64,000 bases of DNA. It comes from Falsiroseomonas sp051433165 (GTDB lineage Bacteria; Pseudomonadota; Alphaproteobacteria; Acetobacterales; Acetobacteraceae). Below the pieces are notes generated by a model that ran no database searches, was not told the origin of the DNA, and saw only the letters and a list, made by a program, of their open reading frames with translations. The position numbers were made by a program, and so were the translations under genes. Below, piece by piece: positions 52,560-60,783 of the stretch (its first letter is position 1; every line of letters starts with the position of its first letter). The DNA lies in NCBI RefSeq assembly GCF_051433165.1, contig NZ_JBHMFS010000001.1:434001-498000 (forward strand), in the 5' to 3' direction.

Positions 52560-53530
52560 TGGGCGGTCAGATTCAGGCGGCGGATCATAGGCACCCACAG
52601 ATTGGCCTGCGCCAAAGCGCGATCCTCCGCCTGTTCGGGCGTATTCTGCGGGGCCGGGTCCGCGCCGACGCGGGCGAAGGCGGCGCGCAATTCCGGCGAG
52701 GCCAGCGCCTCATTCAGCGAACGGTTCAGCCGCAGCACGATTTCGGGCGGCGTCTGTGCATGGGCCATCAGGCCGAACAGGTTCACCGCCTCATACCCCT
52801 CCACCACCTCACCGATCGCCGGGACATCCGGCCAGTTCGGCGATCGCCGCGGGGTGGTGACGCCTAGCGCACGGATGGCGGCTTCCGCCCGCACCGGCTC
52901 CGCCTCCGGCAGCCCCACCAGCCGGGCCTGGACGCGGCCGCCGAGCAGATCGGTCATGCCCTGGGTGCTCTGGCGATAGGGCACATGGGTCATCTCCAAC
53001 CCGGCCTTCTCGCTCAGCAGTTCCATCGACAGATGCGTGGTCGCGCCGATGCCGGATGAGGCGTAGTTCAGCCGGCCCGGATTGGCGCGGGCATAAGCGA
53101 TGAATTCCGCCAGGCTGCGCGCCGGCACGCTGGAATGGACCAGCAGGATGTTCGGCGTGGTGGCGTAGAGGCCGATGGTCACCAGGTCCCGCGCATGGGT
53201 GAAGGGCAGGTTCGGGCGCAGGGCCTCGTTGATCGCCTGGGTGTTCCGGGTGCCGACGAGAATCGTGTAGCCATCGGCGGGCGAGCGCAACATGGCATCC
53301 GCCGCCACCACCCCGGCCGCACCCGGCCGGTTGTCCGGCGTGATCGCCTGGCCAAGGTTGCGGGACATGGCATCCGCGACGAGGCGCGCCACCACATCGG
53401 TCTGCCCGCCGCCGCCATAGGGGATCATCAGGCGGATCGGCCGGTCCGGCCAGGCGGCGCGGGCCAGGCGCGGGGCGGCCAACAGGCCAGCGGTGGCGCC
53501 CAGCAGGGCGCGGCGGTGCAGCTTCGGCAT
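52556..53530 (-). CDS. Bug-family tripartite tricarboxylate receptor
   Basis: A 324-residue receptor with signal LHRRALLGATAGLLAAPRLA. Bug signatures are WPDRPIRLMIPYGGGGQTDV, DNRPGAAGVVAADAMLR, PDGYTILVGT and LNYASSGIGATTHLSMELLS. ATG 53530 has GGAGGAAATCGG directly upstream; the frame also opens at 53557. It is the first gene of the dicarboxylate operon, divergent from the IclR regulator, so its ligand is probably the acid that the transferase activates. Confidence 0.9.
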   Translation of the reverse strand: MPKLHRRALLGATAGLLAAPRLARAAWPDRPIRLMIPYGGGGQTDVVARLVADAMSRNLGQAITPDNRPGAAGVVAADAMLRSPADGYTILVGTRNTQAINEALRPNLPFTHARDLVTIGLYATTPNILLVHSSVPARSLAEFIAYARANPGRLNYASSGIGATTHLSMELLSEKAGLEMTHVPYRQSTQGMTDLLGGRVQARLVGLPEAEPVRAEAAIRALGVTTPRRSPNWPDVPAIGEVVEGYEAVNLFGLMAHAQTPPEIVLRLNRSLNEALASPELRAAFARVGADPAPQNTPEQAEDRALAQANLWVPMIRRLNLTAQ

Positions 53531-53586
53531 CCGATTTCCTCCATCCGGTTTTGCCACAGTCTAGACGTAGCCAATGCCGCGTGGTG

Positions 53587-53602
53587 CATCGCATATGTGA
53601 TG
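53587..53602. promoter_or_regulatory. Palindromic candidate operator in the iclR/receptor intergenic region
   Basis: CATCGCATATGTGATG is a 16-base near-perfect palindrome (one mismatched pair) located 5 bases before the GGAGG of the iclR gene and 57 bases upstream of the receptor start. A second short palindrome GTCTAGAC is at 53559-53566. Position and symmetry fit an IclR-dimer site controlling both directions. No promoter could be fixed confidently. Confidence 0.45.
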
Positions 53603-53618
53603 TTGGCGGAGGGTGGCC

Positions 53619-54404
53619 GTGCCGCGCGAAGGCTTCGTGAAATCCGCGCAACGGACGCTGGAGGTGCTGGAGCTGTTCGCCGGCACCCACCGCGCAGCCA
53701 CGGTGGCGGAGGTGGCGCGCGACCTCGGCTATCCGCAATCCAGCACCTCCATCCTGCTGGCCGACCTGGCGCGGCTTGGCTACCTGGAGCAGGACGGGAT
53801 CAGCCGCGCCTACCGCCCGACGCTGCGGGTGATGCTGCTCGGCGGCTGGTTGCAGGACCGGCTGATCGGGGAGAGCAGCCTGTTGCGACGGATGGAGAAG
53901 CTGCGCGCCCGGCATGACGTGACGGTGCTGATCGGCATGCAGGCCGGCGCCCGGGTTCGCTACATCCTGACCCTGCGCCGCCCCACCGCTGGCCTGCACA
54001 TGCGCGCCGGCATGACGCGCGCCATCGGCCGCGCCGCAGTGGGCAAGGCGCTGCTGATGCTGAAGTCCGACGCGGAGGCCCAGCGCATCCTGCGCCGCGC
54101 CAATGCCGAGGAGCCGGAGGCCCCCCGCCGCGTGGACATCGCCGCGGTGATGGACAGCCTGCGCCAGGCGCGGGAGCAGGGCTGGGTCGAAAGTGGTGGC
54201 GCCGTGGTGCCCGGCCAGAATGTGCTGGCGATGCCGCTGCCGCCCCTGTCGGAGCATCCGCGGCTTGCCATCGGCCTCGGCACGACGGAGGCCGAGGTGG
54301 CGCGGCGGCGGGACAGCTTGGTGGCGGCGCTGCGGGGTGTATGCGCGGCGCTAAAGCGGGAAGCCGCGCGCCGCGCCCCGGATCAGGCGGCGGGAAAGTC
54401 GTAG
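53619..54404 (+). CDS. IclR-family transcriptional regulator
   Basis: A 261-residue IclR protein. The winged helix reads VKSAQRTLEVLELFAGTHRA, then VAEVARDLGYPQSSTSILLA, and the C-terminal ligand-binding domain includes VLIGMQAGARVRYILTLR, IGRAAVGKALLML and GLGTTEAEV. I chose GTG 53619, which has GGAGG 6 bases upstream; GTG 53613 touches that site. It is divergent from the receptor-hydratase-transferase-lyase operon and probably controls it in response to the imported acid or its CoA ester. The 3' end overlaps the convergent amidohydrolase gene by 22 bases. Confidence 0.9.
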   Translation: MPREGFVKSAQRTLEVLELFAGTHRAATVAEVARDLGYPQSSTSILLADLARLGYLEQDGISRAYRPTLRVMLLGGWLQDRLIGESSLLRRMEKLRARHDVTVLIGMQAGARVRYILTLRRPTAGLHMRAGMTRAIGRAAVGKALLMLKSDAEAQRILRRANAEEPEAPRRVDIAAVMDSLRQAREQGWVESGGAVVPGQNVLAMPLPPLSEHPRLAIGLGTTEAEVARRRDSLVAALRGVCAALKREAARRAPDQAAGKS

Positions 54405-55231
54405 AGCCGCGCCGGCGTGTCCGTCAGGATGCGCTGCCGCAAGGCCGGGTCTGGCGTCCAGTCCAGGAACACCTGCAACAGCCGCGCCGCATCCGGGCGC
54501 CCGCCATCCGGGCGCGGATGCGGCCAATCCGTGCCCCAGACCAGCGCATCCGGATTGGCGGCGACCAGCGCATCATGGAAGGGCTTCGCCTCGGCATAAT
54601 CCGGCCCCAGCGCGCCGAGGCGGTAGGTGCCGGAAACCTTGGCGTGATAGCGCCCCTCCGCCACGCCACGCCGCAGTTCCTGGAAGCCGGGATCAGCCAC
54701 GCCGTGGCTGTGATGCATGCGGCCCATGTGGTCGATCACGATCGGCACGGGCAGCTTGGCCAGGCGCGGCTCCAGCTCCGGCAAATGCCGCGCATCGATC
54801 CACAATTGCAGGTGCCAGCCCAGCTCGGCCATCACCGGCATCAGCGGCTCGATCTCCGCCAGCCGCACGCCACCATGATAGGCGGCGGCGCCGTCGCGGC
54901 GATATTCATTGGCGCGCAGCGCGCGGATGCCATCGCGATGCATCGCGCGCAGCGTCTCGGGCGTTGCCTCGGCGCCCACCACGGCGACGCCGCGCAGCCG
55001 GTCCGGCGCGCGCTTAAGCGCATCCAGCGTGCACGCATTGTCGCGGTCATAGGCGGAGGGCTGCACGATGACGCCGCGATCCAAGCCCAGCCGGTCGAGC
55101 AGCGCCAGGTAATCCTCCAGCGTCTCATCCTCCGGCGTGTAGGAACGCGGCTCCGCATAGGGGAAGCGCGCTGCGGGGCCGAAGATGTGGCAGTGGCAGT
55201 CGGTGGCGCCGCGGGGCAGGGGCTGCGTCAT
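54383..55231 (-). CDS. Amidohydrolase 2 family, 2-pyrone-4,6-dicarboxylate lactonase (LigI)-like
   Basis: A 282-residue TIM-barrel hydrolase. The N-terminal metal motif is TDCHCHIFGPAARFPY, followed by GVIVQPSAYDRDNACTLDAL, the PIVIDHMGRMHHSHG region and the catalytic Asp in VWGTDWPHPRPD. The order and spacing match LigI and related sugar-lactone hydrolases that open lactones of aromatic or sugar acids. The ATG overlaps the stop of the Bug receptor gene upstream (ATGA), so receptor and hydrolase probably share a ligand or its derivative. Confidence 0.86.
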   Translation of the reverse strand: MTQPLPRGATDCHCHIFGPAARFPYAEPRSYTPEDETLEDYLALLDRLGLDRGVIVQPSAYDRDNACTLDALKRAPDRLRGVAVVGAEATPETLRAMHRDGIRALRANEYRRDGAAAYHGGVRLAEIEPLMPVMAELGWHLQLWIDARHLPELEPRLAKLPVPIVIDHMGRMHHSHGVADPGFQELRRGVAEGRYHAKVSGTYRLGALGPDYAEAKPFHDALVAANPDALVWGTDWPHPRPDGGRPDAARLLQVFLDWTPDPALRQRILTDTPARLYDFPAA

Positions 55232-56208
55232 TCGATGCGGATGCCGGCGGTCTGTGCGGCGATGCGCGACCGTTCCAGATCCTCCGCGATGTAGCGCGCG
55301 AAGCCGGCCGGGGTGGCGAGCGCACCGGCCGCCGTCTCCCCACCCATGCCCGTCATCCGTGCCTGGAATTCCGGTTCCTGCACGATGGCGGCCATGGCGG
55401 CGCCGAGCTTCTGAAGCGCCTCCGCCGGCGATCCGCCGGTGGCGAGCAGGCCGACATAGGACCCGGCGGTGAAGTTCGCGACGCCCTGCTCCGACATGGT
55501 CGGCACATCCGGCAGCGCCGCCAGCCGCGCGGTGGCGGCGACGGCCACGATGCGCGCCTGGCCGGCGCGGTGCAGCGGCAGCGCGGTGGAGAATTCCGTA
55601 AACAGCAGCGGGATGTTGCCGGCCAGGAAATCCGGCACCGCCGCGCCGCCGCCGCGATAGGGCACATGCAGCAGCTTGGCGCCGCTGGCGGCGATGAAGG
55701 CTTCCAGCGACAGATGCGTGGCACTCGCCACGCCTGCCGTGCCCACGCCCAGCGCATCCGGCTGCGCGCGGGAGGCGGCGACCACATCCGCCACGCTGCG
55801 ATAGGTCGAGGAAGGCTGCACCACCAGGCAATGCGGCACCTGCATCGCCATGCCGACCGGCGCGAAATCCTTGGCGGCGTCATAGGGCAGGCGCGCCTGC
55901 ACCACCGGGTTGACGCTGAGCGGGCCGTTCGAGCCGATCAGCAGCGTGTAGCCATCAGGCTGGGCGCGGGCCACCGCCTGCGCGCCGACACTGCCGCCGG
56001 CGCCTGGCCGGTTCTCCACCACCACCGGCTGGCCGAGCTTTTCCTGCAGTCGCGGCTGCAGCAGGCGGGCGATGGTGTCCGCATTGCCGCCGGCAGCGAA
56101 GGGCACGATGACCCGCACCGGCCGGTCCGGCCATGCGGCGTGGGCGGGCAGTGCGCGCAGGGCAGGCAGGGCTGCGGCGGCGGCCAGAAGCGTGCGGCGG
56201 TTCATCAT
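55228..56208 (-). CDS. Bug-family tripartite tricarboxylate receptor
   Basis: A 326-residue receptor with signal MNRRTLLAAAAALPALRALP, cleavage near AHAA. Bug signatures are WPDRPVRVIVPFAAGGNADT, VVENRPGAGGSVGAQAVARA, PDGYTLLIGS and the DALGVGTAGVASATHLSLEA segment. GAGGA lies 6 bases before the ATG at 56208 (a second ATG follows directly). It is the first gene of a two-gene unit with the LigI-like hydrolase. No membrane components are nearby. Confidence 0.9.
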   Translation of the reverse strand: MMNRRTLLAAAAALPALRALPAHAAWPDRPVRVIVPFAAGGNADTIARLLQPRLQEKLGQPVVVENRPGAGGSVGAQAVARAQPDGYTLLIGSNGPLSVNPVVQARLPYDAAKDFAPVGMAMQVPHCLVVQPSSTYRSVADVVAASRAQPDALGVGTAGVASATHLSLEAFIAASGAKLLHVPYRGGGAAVPDFLAGNIPLLFTEFSTALPLHRAGQARIVAVAATARLAALPDVPTMSEQGVANFTAGSYVGLLATGGSPAEALQKLGAAMAAIVQEPEFQARMTGMGGETAAGALATPAGFARYIAEDLERSRIAAQTAGIRIE

Positions 56209-56345
56209 GACGGGTCCTCGGCAGTTTCTTGTTGCCGACATCATGACGATGGGGGGTGGGGGGTCAAGCGCGCGGCGCGCAGCCACCGGCCGGGCGCAAG
56301 GTACCCTGACCTTGGACGGGGCCGCATGACGGATACTGGGAGGAT

Positions 56346-56422
<77 letters not shown>

Positions 56423-56522
56423 ACGCCTCGGCCTCCATAGCCCGGCCGGGCAGGCTGGGGAAGTCCCGATCCGCGCCAGCTTCCATCTGGCCGCCTGCCG
56501 CACCGCATGCCACACAGCCGCC

Positions 56523-57707
56523 ATGCCCGATGCCCCCTTCGACCTGATCCTGTCGGATGTGCGCCTGGAAGGACCGCGCTGCGATTTCGGCCTGCGCGAC
56601 GGGCGCATTGCCCGTATCGCGCCGGTTGGAACGCTCATGGGCGGGCCGGTGGAGCCTGGCCGGGGCCTGCTGGCGCTGCCCGGCTTGGTGGATGGGCATA
56701 TCCACCTGGACAAGACCTTCCTCGGCCTGCCCTGGCTGTCGCACCGGCCGGATGGCAGCGTGGCCGGCCGCATCGCCGCGGAAAAGGCACAGCTTGCCGC
56801 GATCGCGGAGCCGATGGCCCGCCGCGCCCGGCGCCTGGTCGAGGCCATCGCCGCACGCGGCACCACCGCCATCCGCACCCATGTCGATGTGGATACCGAG
56901 GCCGGCTTGGCCGGGCTGGAGGCGCTGCTGCTTCTACGGGCAGAGGTCGCGCATCTGCTGTCCATGCAGATCGCAGCCTTCCCGCAATCCGGCGTGCTGC
57001 ACCATGCGCGCGTGCTGGAGGATGCGGTGGCGGCCGGTGCCGATGTGGTCGGCGGCCTCGACCCCGCCGGCATCGATGAGGATATCGAGGCCCAGCTCGC
57101 CATCGTCTTCGGCATCGCCGAACGCCGCGGCGTGCGCATCGACATCCATCTGCACGACCCCGGCGAACTCGGTGCCTTCGAGCTGCGCCGCATCGCCGCC
57201 CGCGCCAAGGCGGCCGGCCTGCAGGGCCGCGTCGCCGTCAGCCATGCCTATGCGCTGGGCCAGGTGGAGGAAGCCACGCTGGCCCGCACCGCCGCGGCGC
57301 TCGCGGAAGCCGGCGTCGCCATCATGACCAACGGGCCGGGGCCGGAGGCGATGCCGCCGGTGAAGCGGCTGGTGGCGGAAGGCGTGACCGTCTTCGTCGG
57401 ATCGGACAACATCCGCGACGCTTGGTCCCCCTATGGCAATGGCGACATGCTGGAACGCGCCCGCCTGGTCGGCTACCGCGCGGCGCTGCTGACCGATGCG
57501 GAGCTGCGGCTGGGCCTCGGTCTCGTCACCACCGCGCCCGCACGGGTGCTGGGCCTGCCCGATCCCGCGCTGGTGGAAGGCGCCGCCGCGGATTTGGTGC
57601 TGGTGGACGCCGCCCATGTGCCGGAGGCGGTGGCCGCGGCGCCGCCGCGGGCGCTTGTGGTGAAGGCCGGGCGCATCATCGCGCGGGACGGGGTGCTGAC
57701 GCGCTGA
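56523..57707 (+). CDS. Cytosine deaminase-like amidohydrolase
   Basis: A 394-residue metal-dependent hydrolase. Metal ligands are in LPGLVDGHIHLDKTF (HxH) and RIDIHLHDPGEL; QIAAFPQSGVL matches the QLVAFPQ motif of CodA-type deaminases. The later SHAYALGQ and the Asp in FVGSDNIRDAWSPYGNGDML complete the set. The family deaminates cytosine, isocytosine, creatinine or related cyclic ureas; the exact substrate is unclear. It is a single gene just after tRNA-Arg, followed 100 bases later by the questin-oxidase-like gene. Confidence 0.85.
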   Translation: MPDAPFDLILSDVRLEGPRCDFGLRDGRIARIAPVGTLMGGPVEPGRGLLALPGLVDGHIHLDKTFLGLPWLSHRPDGSVAGRIAAEKAQLAAIAEPMARRARRLVEAIAARGTTAIRTHVDVDTEAGLAGLEALLLLRAEVAHLLSMQIAAFPQSGVLHHARVLEDAVAAGADVVGGLDPAGIDEDIEAQLAIVFGIAERRGVRIDIHLHDPGELGAFELRRIAARAKAAGLQGRVAVSHAYALGQVEEATLARTAAALAEAGVAIMTNGPGPEAMPPVKRLVAEGVTVFVGSDNIRDAWSPYGNGDMLERARLVGYRAALLTDAELRLGLGLVTTAPARVLGLPDPALVEGAAADLVLVDAAHVPEAVAAAPPRALVVKAGRIIARDGVLTR

Positions 57708-57807
57708 GACGGCCTCGCAACAACCCGGCCGCACCGCTGGACCTGCCACGCATCTGGCCCGAGGATTGCTGTGGCCCCCGCGCCAGGCGACACGCCGGAG
57801 ATCTTGC

Positions 57808-58854
57808 ATGAGCCATGCCGCCGCCGAGACCACCGATGCGCTGAGCCAGGCGCGCCGGCTGAGCGCGGAGTTCGGGGAAAACTTGGCCAACCACGCCGCC
57901 ATGGTGCTCTGGGCGCAGCGCCAGCTCGGCGGGACCGAGGGCGATGCGCGGCGCTTCCTCGATGCCTATATCCGCGCCAATCACCTGGCCCCCATGCTGC
58001 CGCAGGATGCGCCGATCCAGCGGGCCGATTGGACCGCGCGGCTGGGCGACCGGCGGGCGGAAGCCGCCTATCGCGCCTTTTTCCGCGCGGAACTGGTTCG
58101 GCTGGGCAGCGCCGCCACCCTCCAGCGCCAGTACCTGCCGCGCCTGTTGCCCGGCATCGCCGCCAGCGCGCTGCATGCGCTGATGCGCCTGGCCTATGCC
58201 CGGGATTCCGAAAACGAGGCCGAGGTGGCGGAGGCGTTGGGCTACTGGGCCGCCACCTACCTGCCCCTGGGCGAGGGCATCGGCGCCGCGCCGGTGACGG
58301 ACCAGCCCGCCGCCGTGCTGCTGTGCCTGGCGGAGGAGCCGACTTTGCGCGCCCTGGAATTCGATGACGGGCTGCTGTGGCACGCGATGCGTCGCACCGC
58401 CGCCATGCCCGCCTTCGCCCCGGTGCATGACTGGCTGGCGATCGGGCCGGAGACGATCCGGAAGATGGCGCAGGATTCGCTGTTGCTGTTTGCCGCCACC
58501 GGCGAATTCTGCGCGCTGCATGCCGTCTCCGGCACCCATTGGCTGCGCCTGATCCTGCCGGTGCTGGAACTGGCGGATCAGCACCGGGCGATCCGCTTCT
58601 TCTGGCAGGCGATCGCCTCCGCCTATCCCAAGATGCGCTTTCCCCTGCCGCTGACGGAAGCGGAAGCCGACCGCCAGCGCGCATTGCCGGCGCCGGGGTG
58701 GGGGGCGATTGCCGCCGCGGCCTGCGCCTCGGACGAGGAACATGACGTCTCGCTGGTCTACTCGGCCCGCTGCGACGAAGCACAATGGGGAGACCCGATG
58801 TACCGCGTGGTCGCCGCGCGCCGCGTTGGCCTGCTGCCGGGCTGGGAAATCTGA
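57808..58854 (+). CDS. Questin oxidase-like (DUF4243/AflY) family protein
   Basis: A 348-residue protein. The opening FGENLANHAAMVLWAQRQLG, the internal IAASALHALMRLAYARDSEN and the FCALHAVSGTHWLRLILPVL segment match the conserved His regions of the questin oxidase family (fungal GedK, AflY), which perform Baeyer-Villiger ring cleavage of anthraquinones. Bacterial members are uncharacterised. No cofactor-binding motif is visible, as is typical of the family. ATG 57808 has GGAG about 8 bases upstream. Confidence 0.8.
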   Translation: MSHAAAETTDALSQARRLSAEFGENLANHAAMVLWAQRQLGGTEGDARRFLDAYIRANHLAPMLPQDAPIQRADWTARLGDRRAEAAYRAFFRAELVRLGSAATLQRQYLPRLLPGIAASALHALMRLAYARDSENEAEVAEALGYWAATYLPLGEGIGAAPVTDQPAAVLLCLAEEPTLRALEFDDGLLWHAMRRTAAMPAFAPVHDWLAIGPETIRKMAQDSLLLFAATGEFCALHAVSGTHWLRLILPVLELADQHRAIRFFWQAIASAYPKMRFPLPLTEAEADRQRALPAPGWGAIAAAACASDEEHDVSLVYSARCDEAQWGDPMYRVVAARRVGLLPGWEI

Positions 58855-58987
58855 TCCCGCGCCGACCATAGATGCACGAAAGGAAACGCCGGCGTCATTC
58901 TTCCCATTTGTCGCATGGGCCGGGATGGCGCATCCTGCGCGGCTGATGCGGGCGGCGCGACGATCGCCCGGCGGGAGAAGACGACAC

Positions 58988-59959
58988 ATGACCATCGGAC
59001 GCCGCTCGGCGCTGACGCTGCCCTTCCTGGCCCTTGGTGCGCGGGGCGCCGCGGCGCAGGGCAATTGGCCCAGCCGGCCGGTGCGCTTCATCGTCTCCTT
59101 CACCCCCGGCGGCACCACGGACATCATTGCCCGCCTGCTCGGCGCCACGCTGACGGAGGTCTGGGGCCAGTCCGTCGTCATCGAGAACCGGCCCGGCGCC
59201 GGCGGCAATATCGGCAGCGAGCATGTCGCCCGCGCCGCGCCGGATGGCTACACGCTGCTGGTCGGCTCGGTCGGGCCCCTGGCGGTGAACCAGTCGCTGG
59301 TCAAGAACATGCCCTACGACACGCTGCGCGATTTCGCACCCGTCACGCTGCTGGCGGGCGTGCCGAATATCCTGGTGGTGCCGGCGGCCTCGCCCATCCG
59401 GGACGTGGCGGGGCTGGTGGCGGAGGCGAAGCGCCGGCCCGGCGAACTCAGCTACGGCTCCACCGGTGTTGGCACCTCCGCCCATCTGTCCGGCGTCATG
59501 CTGGACCACATGGCGGATGTGCAAACGCTGCACGTGCCCTATCGCGGCGCCGTGGCGCTGAATGACCTGATGGCCGGGCGCGTCGATTTCATGTTCGCCA
59601 CCATCCCCTCCGTCATGGGGCATATCCGGGATGGGCGGCTGCGGCCGCTGGCGGTGTCCTCCACCGAACGCTCGCGCTCCAACCCGACCGTGCCCACCAT
59701 GGTGGAGCTGGGCTATCCGGAATTCAGCGCCTCCTCCTGGTTCGGCATGGTGGCGCCGGCGGGCACGCCGAAGCCGATCATCGACAGGATCGTCACGGAT
59801 GTGCACGCAGCCCTGGCGCTGCCGCGCAATGCGGAGAACATGATCTCCCAGGGCGCGGACCCGGTTGGCAACGGTCCCGAAGCCTTTCGTGCCTTCCTGG
59901 CACAGGAAATCACCCGCTGGCGCGAGATCGTCCGCATCGCCGGTGCGCTGCCCGAGTAA
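58988..59959 (+). CDS. Bug-family tripartite tricarboxylate receptor
   Basis: A 323-residue receptor with signal IGRRSALTLPFLALGARGAA. Bug signatures are WPSRPVRFIVSFTPGGTTDI, VIENRPGAGGNIGSEHVARA, PDGYTLLVGS and LSYGSTGVGTSAHLSGVMLD. GGGAG lies about 10 bases upstream of ATG 58988. It starts a three-gene unit with the class II aldolase and the dihydroxyphthalate-decarboxylase-like protein, so its ligand may be an aromatic or hydroxy acid. Confidence 0.9.
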   Translation: MTIGRRSALTLPFLALGARGAAAQGNWPSRPVRFIVSFTPGGTTDIIARLLGATLTEVWGQSVVIENRPGAGGNIGSEHVARAAPDGYTLLVGSVGPLAVNQSLVKNMPYDTLRDFAPVTLLAGVPNILVVPAASPIRDVAGLVAEAKRRPGELSYGSTGVGTSAHLSGVMLDHMADVQTLHVPYRGAVALNDLMAGRVDFMFATIPSVMGHIRDGRLRPLAVSSTERSRSNPTVPTMVELGYPEFSASSWFGMVAPAGTPKPIIDRIVTDVHAALALPRNAENMISQGADPVGNGPEAFRAFLAQEITRWREIVRIAGALPE

Positions 59960-59988
59960 GACGCGCCTGAACAACGGAGACCACACCG

Positions 59989-60783
59989 ATGCCCGACAGC
60001 CCCGACCGCTTCCGCATTCCCTCGCTGCGCGACCAGGTGACGCCGGAGGAATGGCAGGCCCGCGTCGACCTCGCCGCCTGCTACCGGCTGATCGACCTCT
60101 ACGGCATGTCCGACATGGCGGCGAACCACATCTCCGTCCGTGTGCCGGGTGAGGACAATGCCTTCCTGATCAATGCCTATGGCATGCTGTATGAGGAGAT
60201 CACCGCCTCCTCCCTGGTCAAGATCGACGTGAAGGGCAACGTCCTGGCGAAGCCGGAATTCCCCGGCGGGCTGGGCTATGGCGTGAACCGCGCCGGCTTC
60301 GTCATCCATGGCGCGATCCATGAGGCGAGCCACGAGATCGCCTGCGTCATCCACACCCATACCTGGCCGGGCATGGCCGTCTCCTCGCTGGAATGCGGCC
60401 TGCTGCCGATGAACCAGACGGCCATGCGCTTCGCCCGCATCAGCTACCATGACTATGACGGCGTAGTGCTGGACATGGCGATGCAGGAACGTCTGGTGCG
60501 CGACCTGGGCGACAGCAACGCGCTGATCCTGCGCAACCATGGCCTGCTGACCGTGGGCAAGACGGTGGGCGAGGCCTTCAACGCCATGCACCGGCTGGAA
60601 TTGTCCTGCCGCGCCCAGTTGGCCGCCCAGGCCACCGGCCAGAAGCTGGTGGAGGTGCCGCAGGCGGTGGTGGATGCCACCTGGAACAACTACCAGCCCG
60701 GCACGCGCCGCCCCTATGGCGTGATGGAATGGCCGGCGCTGCTGCGGAAGCTGGACCGGATGGACCCCTCCTATCGTGACTGA
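59989..60783 (+). CDS. Class II aldolase/adducin family protein
   Basis: A 264-residue zinc-dependent aldolase-fold protein. The N-terminus RVDLAACYRLIDLYGMSDMA, then ANHISVRVPGEDNAFLINAY, the zinc-binding His pair in IHTHTWPGMAVSSLECGLLP and the third His in LILRNHGLLTVGKTVGEAFN are visible. The usual catalytic Glu of fuculose aldolase is not obvious, so a decarboxylase or a non-aldolase role is possible. Some relatives decarboxylate hydroxy-phthalate-type acids. Its last codons overlap the GTG of the next gene. Confidence 0.86.
   Translation: MPDSPDRFRIPSLRDQVTPEEWQARVDLAACYRLIDLYGMSDMAANHISVRVPGEDNAFLINAYGMLYEEITASSLVKIDVKGNVLAKPEFPGGLGYGVNRAGFVIHGAIHEASHEIACVIHTHTWPGMAVSSLECGLLPMNQTAMRFARISYHDYDGVVLDMAMQERLVRDLGDSNALILRNHGLLTVGKTVGEAFNAMHRLELSCRAQLAAQATGQKLVEVPQAVVDATWNNYQPGTRRPYGVMEWPALLRKLDRMDPSYRD

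Noticed and set aside
56440..56451. GCCCGGCCGGGC palindrome upstream of the tRNA gene
   Set aside because: Short perfect palindromes of G and C are expected by chance at this base composition.
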